64,000 nucleotides of DNA, from positions 682,001 to 746,000 of the forward strand of contig CBDDOY010000001.1 of the NCBI GenBank assembly GCA_965232165.1, in the 5' to 3' direction. Source of the DNA: UBA2779 sp965232165. GTDB lineage: Bacteria > Spirochaetota > Spirochaetia > DSM-2461. The notes under the pieces were generated by a model. The model did not search any database and was not told where the DNA came from. It worked only from the letters and a program-made list of their open reading frames with translations. Each line of letters starts with the position of its first letter. The stretch's first letter is position 1. This document shows positions 52,985 through 61,340 of this stretch, piece after piece. The position numbers were made by a program, and so were the translations under genes.

Positions 52985-54361
52985 ATGCTTGTTAAAAATG
53001 CTTTTACGGCTTTCCCGGGTGAGAATGAATTCAGATGTGTGGATATTCGGATCGAAGATGGAAAATTCGTGGAATTCGGTGAGAATCTGCAATCTCCTGA
53101 AGTTTTGGATGCCGCGGATTACTGGGTGCTTCCCGGAGGGATAGATCCCCATGTGCATTTTTATGATCCGGGATATACCGACAAAGAAGATTTCTTTCAC
53201 GGTACGGCGGCGGCGGTTGCGGGGGGCATCACTATGGTTGTCGATATGCCGAGCACCTCCGTGCCGCCTGTTACCGACAGGGAAAGCCTGGAGGCGAAGC
53301 TCTCTGCGGTTCGCCCCAAGGCGCATTGTGATTTTGCCTTCTTCGGCGGTCTCAGCAGACAGCTTTTCGATGCCGGTTACGAGGACGCGATGGCCTCAAT
53401 TGCCGATGATGTGCTGGCCTACAAGGTTTATGCGGTTTCAGGTGCGGAATCCTGGTGGGGAGCTGTTGACCACTGGCGTTTTAAGAAGATACTTGAACAG
53501 GCGAAGAAACTGAAAACCATCATCCTTCTGCATGCCGAGGACGCGGAGTATGTCAACAATGCAACGGATTATTACCAAACTCAAGGGCGAAGTCCCCAGG
53601 AATGGTATCAGGCCAGGCCCGAACTGGCAGAAGTTCTGGCCGTCGGCAGTGCCCTGAGAATCAATCAGGAAGTTGGCGGAAATCTGCACATCGTGCACAT
53701 CGGTTCTTCCGAGGCGGCGGAGATGCTCCAGAAATCCCATCCCGGAACTGTCGTGAGCGGAGAAACCTGTCCTCAATACCTGGCCTTTGCTCTGAAGGAT
53801 TTTCTCGAGCAGGGGGCGGCCTTGAAGATATCGCCGCCTATCAAGGAGGACGGGAACCGTCAGCGGCTCTGGGAGCTATTGTCGGATGGCACCATCCAGT
53901 TCGTCGCCTCGGATCATGCCCCCGGTACTCCTGAAGATAAGGCTCCCGGAGATATCTGGTGCAACTCGGCAGGTATCGCCGGCACTGAAACCATGCTGCC
54001 CTATGTCTTCTCGGAGGGATATCTGGCGGGGCGGCTCTCTCTTTCCCGCTACTTGAAGGTAATGAGTGAAAACGCCGCCAGACGCTATGGCCTCTTCGAC
54101 CGCAAGGGGTCTATCACCATAGGCAAGGATGCCGACCTCGTACTGATTAACCGAAAGGCCGGGCACACTGTCACTGTTGCGGACTTTCAATCGAAGGGCA
54201 GGGTTACACCCTTCGAAGGCATGAAATTCCGCGGCCGGGTGGATTACACATTGGTGAGGGGGAAGATCGTGTATAATAGAAAAAAAGAAGGTGTGATACA
54301 TGCCGGATGGGGCAGGTTTCAAAGACCGAAACGCTGTGAGGTAATGAAATGGGTGACTTAA
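52985..54361 (+). CDS. hyuA: Dihydropyrimidinase/D-hydantoinase-like amidohydrolase
   Basis: A 458-residue cyclic amidohydrolase like E. coli HyuA (YgeZ). The binuclear metal site is visible: GGIDPHVHFYDPGYTDKEDF (HxH), the lysine to be carbamylated in LAYKVYAVSG, IILLHAED (His), LHIVHIGS (His) and the final Asp in VASDHAPGTPEDK. Such enzymes open five- or six-membered cyclic ureides. In the purine-degradation cluster of enteric and gut anaerobes the homologue acts on a ring-opened purine intermediate. It is the first gene of the cluster and overlaps ygfK by 13 bases. Confidence 0.88.
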   Translation: MLVKNAFTAFPGENEFRCVDIRIEDGKFVEFGENLQSPEVLDAADYWVLPGGIDPHVHFYDPGYTDKEDFFHGTAAAVAGGITMVVDMPSTSVPPVTDRESLEAKLSAVRPKAHCDFAFFGGLSRQLFDAGYEDAMASIADDVLAYKVYAVSGAESWWGAVDHWRFKKILEQAKKLKTIILLHAEDAEYVNNATDYYQTQGRSPQEWYQARPELAEVLAVGSALRINQEVGGNLHIVHIGSSEAAEMLQKSHPGTVVSGETCPQYLAFALKDFLEQGAALKISPPIKEDGNRQRLWELLSDGTIQFVASDHAPGTPEDKAPGDIWCNSAGIAGTETMLPYVFSEGYLAGRLSLSRYLKVMSENAARRYGLFDRKGSITIGKDADLVLINRKAGHTVTVADFQSKGRVTPFEGMKFRGRVDYTLVRGKIVYNRKKEGVIHAGWGRFQRPKRCEVMKWVT

Positions 54362-57300
54362 TGAGATTGACAGGGATGCGTTCTCTTTGGAGAAGGATCT
54401 TCGAAGAGTACAGAAATCAGGAGTCCATCTTCGATCTGCCGGAGGAAAGCTGGTATCGTAAGCCCGATGAAAGAACGGTAAGGATACTCAAGGAAAATTC
54501 GGGCACGGTTCTCGGTCCGGCGGCAGGCCCGCATACCCAACTGGCCCAGAATATCATTTCTTCCTATCTCACCGGCAGTCGATTTATCGAATTGAAGACC
54601 GTGCAGATTCTCGATGCCCTGGAGATAGAGAAGCCCTGCATCGATATCTATGATGAAGGCTATAATACCGAGTGGTCCACCGAGTTGTCGCTGGAAGAGG
54701 CGTGGCGGGAATATGCCCGCGCCTGGATTGCCCTGCATGTTATCGAGGAGTTGTTCGATATGAAGCCGAAGGACGGGATACGCTCTTTCATCTTCAACAT
54801 GAGTGTTGGTTATGACATGAAGGGCATCATGTCTGAACGCATGCAGCACTATCTGAACCGGATGAAGGATTGTTCAGAAGAGCCGCTGTTTCGACAATGG
54901 CTTGATGAAACCGCCGCAGAGCTGCCTGCCCTGATTAGGGGCACTCGTCTGGAGCACAAGGCCGCGAAAATACCGGAAATTCTCAGCCGCATCAGCGGGA
55001 AAATTTGCACCTCTGTCACCCTGTCCACCATGCACGGCTGCCCGCCTGATGAAATCGAATCGATATGCCGCTATATGCTCGCCGAGCAGAATCTGGATAC
55101 CTATGTCAAACTCAACCCCACCCTCCTGGGGTTTGAAGCTGTCCAGAGCATACTTAACGGCCTTGGCTATGATTATGTCGAACTCAGCAATGAAAGCTTT
55201 GAGCACGATCTTGGTTATTCCGATGCCCTGGAAATCCTTACTCGACTGCGGCAGGTGGCCGGGGATGCCGGAAGAATGTTTGGAGTGAAGCTCACTAACA
55301 CGCTGGCTGTGGTGAACAACAGGGGGGAGCTGCCCGATTCGGAGATGTATTTATCGGGACGGGCCCTGTTTCCGCTTTCCATAGGTATCGCGGCTAAGCT
55401 CTCTGTTCATTTTGATGGGACTTTGCCTATTTCTTTCTCCGGGGGTATCACCATCCACAACGTGGAGGCGGTGTTCAAAACGGGGATAAGGCCAATTACG
55501 ATAGCGACCGATCTTCTGAAACCCGGCGGTTATATGCGTCAGGTGCAAATGGCCTGTAGGCTAGACAGACTGGACAACTGGAATTATGAGCAGATTGATG
55601 TCCATGCATTGAAAAAACTGGCCGAAGAAGCCCAGTCCGAATCCACCCTCATGAAGAACTACCGTGGAGAAGACGAGGTGCATTCGCCTGGTCTCTTGCC
55701 CATGTTCGACTGCTACGAGGCGCCCTGTGTCAGCGCCTGCGCGATACGTCAGCACATCCCCGAATACATTCGTCTAGTCGGAGAAGGGCGTTACCGGGAT
55801 GCGATGGAATGTATCTACGAGAGGAATGCCCTTCCGTCGATTACCGGACATATATGTGATCATCGATGCCAGCTTGTCTGCACCCGACTTGATTACGATG
55901 GATGTATCAACATTCGGGAAATTAAGAAGGCGGCCGTGCTGAATGGAATGGAGGATTACCGGAAAAGCCGAATCAAGCCGAAGTTAAGCCAAAACAAGAA
56001 GGTGGCCATAGTGGGGGCCGGCCCGGCTGGATTGTCGGCCGCTTATTTCCTGGCCAGGGAAGGCTTTCCTGTCACCGTTTTCGAGCGGGAAAAGGATGCG
56101 GGCGGAGTCGTCCGCTACATCGTGCCCTATTTCCGCATTCCCCGAGAGGCCATCAGCAGCGACATAGATTTTATCAAAGAAAATGGGGTTGAATTTGTCT
56201 TCAATCATCCGGAGAACATCGATATTGACGGCCTGAGGGCCGAAGGTTTCCATTATATCCTTCTAGGCATCGGAACTTATCAAATCAGAAACCTCCCCAT
56301 TGAGGGGGATAACACCGCCATATATGCCTCTTTGCCCTTCCTTTCCCAATTCAACCATGATTCTTCCAAACTTCAGATGGGGAGTCATGTGGCGGTGATT
56401 GGAGCCGGAGATACGGCCATGGACTGCGCCCGGAGCGCCCTGCGCTGCCCCGGCACACGGGAGGCGACCATCATCTATAGGCGGGCGTTCAGGCAGATGC
56501 CGGCAAGCCGTGAGGAGTATGAGGATGCACTCAGCGACGATGTCGCCTTCCACTGGCTGCGCAGCCCGGAGAGATTCGACAAGGATGGCACCCTCACTTT
56601 GAGGGTGATGGAACTGGGAGAACCGGATTCCTCCGGCCGCCGAAGACCGCTCCCCACAGATAGGACCGAAACCCTCAAGGTGGACAGCCTCGTCTACGCG
56701 ATAGGGGACGACCCCGATGCGGTGTTGTTGACCAAGTCCGGCCTCAATCCGGATAAGAGCCATCGAGTAAAAACGTTTGATGGCGGTGAAACCGAGATGG
56801 AAGATGTGTTCCTGATAGGCGATGGCCGCACCGGCACCTCTACCATAGTCAAATGTATCAACGAGGGCCGCATGGCCGCTGATGCCATCTGCCGGAAAGA
56901 GGACCCGGGCTGGGAACGCACGGAAGTGCAGCCCTTCCTCAATCCTGCTGAGAGGAAAAGGCAGATAACTGGCAAGAAGGGCGAGGTTTCGGCGAAGCCC
57001 GACGACAGAGCCGAATATGCCGTATCGGCTTTCGGCCAAACCGAGCTGCATCGTTGTCTGGAATGCGATTACATCTGCAATAAATGCGTAGATGTCTGCC
57101 CAAACCGGGCCAACATTGCCGTACCCGTGAAGAACGAACCGCTGTTCAGTAACCCCTTTGAGATAGTTCATCTTGATGCTTACTGCAACGAATGCGGCGA
57201 CTGCGGGCGTTACTGCCCATGGGGGGATGGGCGGCCTTACATCGACAAGCCGACGGTGTTCAGTTCTCTTGCAGATTTTGAAAACAGCGAGAATCCGGGC

Positions 57301-57471
57301 TGGCTGCTGAATGAGGGGAACCTGCATGTCCGTTTCAAGGGCGAGGTAAGAGTCAATCCGGAGCAGGGAGAAGACATGGAGTTCAAAGCCTTTATGCGGC
57401 TTTATCATCTGATACTGGAAACTCGGCCCGAGCTGTTCAGTCTCCTGAACACAGAGAGAGATGCCGTATGA
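54349..57471 (+). CDS. ygfK: YgfK-type large FAD/Fe-S oxidoreductase
   Basis: A 1040-residue flavin/iron-sulfur protein of the YgfK family, annotated elsewhere as putative selenate reductase subunit and implicated in anaerobic uric-acid/purine metabolism. A dihydroorotate-dehydrogenase-like barrel fills about 1-440 (TLSTMHGCPPDEIESICRY). A glutamate-synthase-small-subunit-like part follows, with cysteines in CYEAPCVSACAIRQH and GHICDHRCQLVC, FAD-binding VAIVGAGPAGLSAAYFL, NAD(P)-binding VAVIGAGDTAMDCARSA, and FLIGDGRTGTSTIVKC. The C-terminus carries ferredoxin-like clusters CLECDYICNKCVDVCPNRAN and CNECGDCGRYCPW. It would pass electrons between NAD(P)H and a purine substrate or the molybdenum enzyme. 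GAGGT precedes ATG 54349; ATG 54361 is an alternative. Confidence 0.92.
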   Translation: MGDLMRLTGMRSLWRRIFEEYRNQESIFDLPEESWYRKPDERTVRILKENSGTVLGPAAGPHTQLAQNIISSYLTGSRFIELKTVQILDALEIEKPCIDIYDEGYNTEWSTELSLEEAWREYARAWIALHVIEELFDMKPKDGIRSFIFNMSVGYDMKGIMSERMQHYLNRMKDCSEEPLFRQWLDETAAELPALIRGTRLEHKAAKIPEILSRISGKICTSVTLSTMHGCPPDEIESICRYMLAEQNLDTYVKLNPTLLGFEAVQSILNGLGYDYVELSNESFEHDLGYSDALEILTRLRQVAGDAGRMFGVKLTNTLAVVNNRGELPDSEMYLSGRALFPLSIGIAAKLSVHFDGTLPISFSGGITIHNVEAVFKTGIRPITIATDLLKPGGYMRQVQMACRLDRLDNWNYEQIDVHALKKLAEEAQSESTLMKNYRGEDEVHSPGLLPMFDCYEAPCVSACAIRQHIPEYIRLVGEGRYRDAMECIYERNALPSITGHICDHRCQLVCTRLDYDGCINIREIKKAAVLNGMEDYRKSRIKPKLSQNKKVAIVGAGPAGLSAAYFLAREGFPVTVFEREKDAGGVVRYIVPYFRIPREAISSDIDFIKENGVEFVFNHPENIDIDGLRAEGFHYILLGIGTYQIRNLPIEGDNTAIYASLPFLSQFNHDSSKLQMGSHVAVIGAGDTAMDCARSALRCPGTREATIIYRRAFRQMPASREEYEDALSDDVAFHWLRSPERFDKDGTLTLRVMELGEPDSSGRRRPLPTDRTETLKVDSLVYAIGDDPDAVLLTKSGLNPDKSHRVKTFDGGETEMEDVFLIGDGRTGTSTIVKCINEGRMAADAICRKEDPGWERTEVQPFLNPAERKRQITGKKGEVSAKPDDRAEYAVSAFGQTELHRCLECDYICNKCVDVCPNRANIAVPVKNEPLFSNPFEIVHLDAYCNECGDCGRYCPWGDGRPYIDKPTVFSSLADFENSENPGWLLNEGNLHVRFKGEVRVNPEQGEDMEFKAFMRLYHLILETRPELFSLLNTERDAV

Positions 57472-58784
57472 CACTTTTCAGGAATGCCACACTGGTCGAT
57501 ATGGACCCGCCCTCGGTGAGAAAGTCCATGGATCTCTTGGTGGAGGGTCCCCTCATCAGCAAAGTGGGGAATCAGCTTTCTGCGCCCGGAGCCGAAATCG
57601 TCGATCTCGGCGGCAGGATACTCTTCCCCGGTCTGGTGTGCTCTCACCATCATTACTACTCGGGACTTGCCAGGGGCATCATGGCTGATATCAAGCCCTC
57701 GCCGAATTTTGCCGCGATATTGAGAAATCTCTGGTGGCGGCTGGACCGGGCATTGAACCCTGAAAGCCTGAAAGCCTCGGCCCTCATCTGCTCCATCGAT
57801 GCCATTCGTTCCGGCACTACTGCTGTAATCGATCATCACGCCTCGCCTTCCTGCATCGAGGGGTCTTTGAGAATTCTTAAGGAAGCCTTTGAATTCTGCG
57901 GGCTAAGGGGTATGAGCTGTTACGAAGTGACCGACCGAAACGGTCGAGACGAGATGCTCGCCGGTGTCGAGGAAAACCGTGTTTTCGCCCAAGAACTGGA
58001 CAGGGAGAAGGCCGAAAACCGGTGGTCCGGGCTGTTTGAGTCTCACATCGGAGGACACGCGCCGTTTACCCTGAGTGATGAGGCGCTCAGGCTTCTTGGG
58101 GATGCGCTTGAAAGCTCGGGGCGGGGTTTTCACGTTCATATCGCCGAAGACCGTTATGATTCCTCCCACTCCCACGCCCGACACGGTAAAGACCCGCTGA
58201 TTCGGCTGGATGAATTCGGCCTAATCAATAATAAGAGCCTGATGGTGCATGGCGTGTATCTGAATTCCGATGAGCTGAGGCTGCTCAATGAACGTGACGG
58301 GTTCTTGATTCACAACGCCAGGTCGAATATGAATAACAATGTTGGTTACAATGACAAACTGACGGAACTGGAGAACTTGGCCCTGGGAACCGACGGCATA
58401 GGCGCCGATATGTTTGAGGAGACTAAATTCGCTTATTTCAGTCATAAGAGCAACGGCGGTTCATGGTGGCCCGGAGACTTTCTCAAGGCCCTGATGGCGG
58501 GCAATCGGATTCTTGAACGCAATTTCGGGGGCTCTTTCGGTGCTCTCAAACCTGGCTGCAAGGCCGATTTGGTGATTGCGGATTACCAGGCCCCCACGGC
58601 GTTACTTCCGGAAAACATCGCCGGCCATCTTATTTTCGGCATGGGAGCGGCCATCGTCGAGTCGGTGATGATAGCCGGGAAATTTGCATACAGAGACAGA
58701 CAGTTCCCCTTTGATACGGGCGCAATATACGAGGACGCCGTCGAACAAAGCGTAAGGCTATGGGAAAGAATGGATAAGATTTAA
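57468..58784 (+). CDS. ssnA: SsnA-type aminohydrolase
   Basis: A 438-residue metal-dependent amidohydrolase of the SsnA family. Motifs: VDLGGRILFPGLVCSHHHYYSG (metal-binding HHH region), FESHIGGHAPFTLSDEA, FHVHIAEDRYDSSHSHARHG and LALGTDGIGADMFEE (metal Asp). SsnA occurs beside ygfK in purine-degradation clusters of E. coli and gut anaerobes, where it is thought to hydrolyse the reduced or dehydroxylated purine ring. The start overlaps the ygfK stop by four bases. The length matches the family (about 440). Confidence 0.92.
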   Translation: MTLFRNATLVDMDPPSVRKSMDLLVEGPLISKVGNQLSAPGAEIVDLGGRILFPGLVCSHHHYYSGLARGIMADIKPSPNFAAILRNLWWRLDRALNPESLKASALICSIDAIRSGTTAVIDHHASPSCIEGSLRILKEAFEFCGLRGMSCYEVTDRNGRDEMLAGVEENRVFAQELDREKAENRWSGLFESHIGGHAPFTLSDEALRLLGDALESSGRGFHVHIAEDRYDSSHSHARHGKDPLIRLDEFGLINNKSLMVHGVYLNSDELRLLNERDGFLIHNARSNMNNNVGYNDKLTELENLALGTDGIGADMFEETKFAYFSHKSNGGSWWPGDFLKALMAGNRILERNFGGSFGALKPGCKADLVIADYQAPTALLPENIAGHLIFGMGAAIVESVMIAGKFAYRDRQFPFDTGAIYEDAVEQSVRLWERMDKI

Positions 58785-58785
58785 T

Positions 58786-58947
58786 GGGTATCTCTAAGAG
58801 ATATGCTTCGAGTTTCTGACTCGATTTTTCGCCGCTGCAGCGTTGATAAGATGCTCACGCAGTCCAGTTGCGCCTGAGCTTTTGCTGCCTTTACGGCAAG
58901 GAGAATTTCTTCGCCAGATTCGCAGAAGCGATTATTCAGAGGCGCCC
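58786..58947. repeat. Degenerate MITE-like element between ssnA and ygeY
   Basis: The ends GGGTATCTCTAAGAGA and TTATTCAGAGGCGCCC are recognisable but diverged forms of the MITE ends. The interior phrases CGCCGCTGCAGCGTTG and GCCTGAGCTTTTGCTGCC match the family. It occupies the whole gap between ssnA and ygeY and is the only break in an otherwise overlapping operon. It is an old insertion. Confidence 0.7.
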
Positions 58948-58970
58948 AAATGAGGAAACAAAGGAAGCAA

Positions 58971-60191
58971 ATGAAAATAAGCCATGAAATTCTGGCAAAG
59001 GCCAAAGAATACAGGGAGGACAGCGCCCGCGTCCTCAGTGACATCGTCAGGATTAAGTCCTATTCCGGTGATGAGAAGGAAGTTATACACAGGCTCAAAG
59101 AGATGTGTGAGGGCTGCGGATTCGATGAGGTGCGGATAGACGGACTGGGCAGCCTCGTCGCTCGGGTTGGAAACGGGCCTAAGTCCATTGCCGTCGATGC
59201 CCATATCGATACCGTGGAGGTGGGCGATCCGGCCCAGTGGGAACGGGATCCCTTCTCCGGCGATATCAGCGGCGGACTGGTACATGGCCGTGGGACCAGC
59301 GACCAGAAGGGCGGAGCCGCCGGCATGGTCAGTGCCGGACGCATCCTGAAAGAATTGGGCTACAACGGCCTGTACAGCGTCTACTTCGTCTTCTCGGTCA
59401 TGGAAGAAGACTGTGACGGCATGTGTTGGAAATACCTGATAGAAGAGGAGAATTTCAAACCGGATCTCGTCGTCTCCACCGAGCCCACCAGTTGCCGGCT
59501 TTACCGGGGACACCGCGGCCGGATGGAGATGATGCTTCGGCTGAAGGGCCTGTCCGCTCATGGAAGCGCACCCGAACGCGGCGATAGTGCGGCCTACAAG
59601 GCGGCTCGGGCCGCCTTGGCCATTGAGGAACTCAATGAACGCCTACAGCCCGATGATGATCGGTTTCTCGGCAAGGGCACCATCGTCGTTTCACAAATCA
59701 GTGTAAAGGGTCCTTCCCAATGTGCTGTGCCCGATCAGGCCATGCTCTATCTTGACCGGCGCCTCACCTGGGGTGAAGATGCCGATCTTGCCATATCTCA
59801 GGTGAAAGAAGCCGTCGCCGCCGCGCTGGATGCGGAAGAGGCGGAAGTGGATGTGACGATGCCGCGTTATACCAAGCGGGGATGGAAGAACACCGACTAC
59901 GGCCAGGAACTCTATTTCCCGACTTGGAAAATCCCTGAAGATCATTACCTCGTGCAAGCCGGCATACGCGGCTACAAGGAGCTTTGGAACAGCCGTCCTG
60001 TAATAGACAAATGGACCTTCTCCACTAATCTGGTGGCCGCCACCGGCCGCCATGGAATACCGGCCATAGGTTTCGGGCCGGGGGATGAGAACCAGGCCCA
60101 CGCACCGAATGAGGTTACACGGGTAGACGATTTGGAAAAATGCAGTGCGTTCTATGCGATGCTGCCCTACGCTTTGGAAGAAGGGGACTAA
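58971..60191 (+). CDS. ygeY: YgeY-type M20-family amidohydrolase/peptidase
   Basis: A 406-residue M20/DapE-like metallohydrolase. Metal and catalytic blocks: IAVDAHIDTVEVGDPAQW (HxD), GRGTSDQKGGAAGM (bridging Asp), VMEEDCDGMCWKYL (the catalytic Glu and metal Glu), VVSTEPTSCRLY (metal Asp/Glu) and GFGPGDENQAHAPNE (final His). YgeY homologues sit in the same purine clusters and are thought to deacylate or decarbamoylate a diaminopropionate-type intermediate. ATG 58971 has an AAAGGAAG site; the upstream ATG 58950 has none. It abuts the next gene. Confidence 0.9.
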   Translation: MKISHEILAKAKEYREDSARVLSDIVRIKSYSGDEKEVIHRLKEMCEGCGFDEVRIDGLGSLVARVGNGPKSIAVDAHIDTVEVGDPAQWERDPFSGDISGGLVHGRGTSDQKGGAAGMVSAGRILKELGYNGLYSVYFVFSVMEEDCDGMCWKYLIEEENFKPDLVVSTEPTSCRLYRGHRGRMEMMLRLKGLSAHGSAPERGDSAAYKAARAALAIEELNERLQPDDDRFLGKGTIVVSQISVKGPSQCAVPDQAMLYLDRRLTWGEDADLAISQVKEAVAAALDAEEAEVDVTMPRYTKRGWKNTDYGQELYFPTWKIPEDHYLVQAGIRGYKELWNSRPVIDKWTFSTNLVAATGRHGIPAIGFGPGDENQAHAPNEVTRVDDLEKCSAFYAMLPYALEEGD

Positions 60192-61340
60192 ATGTCCCGG
60201 CCCATCTACCGATGTACCGAATGCGGTAAAACCTATGCGTTCTCGCCCGACCGCATGGTTTGCGGGGATTGTTCGGCCAGGCAGGCGGACGATGAGCCGA
60301 TTCGGGGTCTTTTAGAGGTTGAACTCGACCGCGAGATTCCGGAATCCTGGAATATCTATGATTTCTTGCCGGTGGAACGCAGGTTTTTCCCCGCCGTACC
60401 CGTCGGCAATACGCCTCTTTGGGAGGGGGATAACATACGCGCAGGCACGGGGTTTCAGCGGCTCTATTTCAAAGATGACGGATGCAATCCCACCGGGTCG
60501 TTCAAAGACAGGGCCAGCTATCTTGTGGCGGCCTTCGCCCGTAAATTCGGAATACGGAACATCGTTCTCGCCTCTACAGGCAATGCCGGGTCTTCCATGG
60601 CCGGTATCGGCGCCGCCGCCGGGCTGAAGGTGAGGCTGTATCTGCCCCAGTCCGCACCGGAAGCGAAGTTGATTCAGTCCCTTCAGTATGGTGCGTCACT
60701 GATAAGGGTAGAAGGCCATTACGATTTGGCCTATGAGCAGTCCATGGACTATGTTGCCCGGCACGGCGGCCTTTCCCGTAATACGGCTCACAACCCCCTC
60801 ACCATAGAGGGCAAGAAGACTGTATCGCTGGAGATATTTAAGCAGCTTGGAAACAAAGCGCCGGATTATCTCTTCGTATCGGCCGGCGACGGCGTCATAT
60901 TGAGCGGTGTTTACAGGGGATTGGAAAACCTGCTTGCCTGCGGGATGATAAGCAGGATGCCCACGGTGATCGCAGTTCAGGCAGAAGGATCCGCCGCCAT
61001 CTTCAGGGCCCTGAAATCCGGTGGATTCGGTCAGCCTCAGAGAGCGGACACCATCGCCGATTCCATATCCGTCGATGTCCCCAAGGGGGGGTATTTTGCC
61101 CTTCAGCGTCTCCAAAGGCATAACGGAGAGGTGCTGACCGTCGGTGATAAGGAAATACTTCGGGCCCAACGCGGCCTGGCCGAGGGAATAGGTTTGTTCA
61201 CCGAACCCGCCGGTGCGGCGGCTGCGGCCGGATTCTTCAAAATCAAGGAAAGACTCCCAAAAAATGCCGTCTATGTTATACTTTTGACAGGGAGCGGACT
61301 GAAGGACATCGCTTCCGCTAAGAAAGGGCTTGAGTCATGA
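60192..61340 (+). CDS. Threonine-synthase-like PLP enzyme in the purine cluster
   Basis: A 382-residue fold-type II PLP enzyme. The N-terminus has a zinc-ribbon-like CTECGKTYAF and CGDCSA. Then come YFKDDGCNPTGSFKDRASY with the PLP-binding lysine, VLASTGNAGSSMAGIGAAAG (phosphate-binding loop), YLFVSAGDGVILSGVYRGL and ILLTGSGLKD. This is the threonine synthase pattern. In E. coli and gut anaerobes this operon position is held by YgeX, diaminopropionate ammonia-lyase, which has a different sequence. Here the ThrC-like enzyme may do the same elimination reaction, or be a true threonine synthase. It abuts ygeY and overlaps the next gene by four bases, so it belongs to the operon. Confidence 0.85.
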   Translation: MSRPIYRCTECGKTYAFSPDRMVCGDCSARQADDEPIRGLLEVELDREIPESWNIYDFLPVERRFFPAVPVGNTPLWEGDNIRAGTGFQRLYFKDDGCNPTGSFKDRASYLVAAFARKFGIRNIVLASTGNAGSSMAGIGAAAGLKVRLYLPQSAPEAKLIQSLQYGASLIRVEGHYDLAYEQSMDYVARHGGLSRNTAHNPLTIEGKKTVSLEIFKQLGNKAPDYLFVSAGDGVILSGVYRGLENLLACGMISRMPTVIAVQAEGSAAIFRALKSGGFGQPQRADTIADSISVDVPKGGYFALQRLQRHNGEVLTVGDKEILRAQRGLAEGIGLFTEPAGAAAAAGFFKIKERLPKNAVYVILLTGSGLKDIASAKKGLES

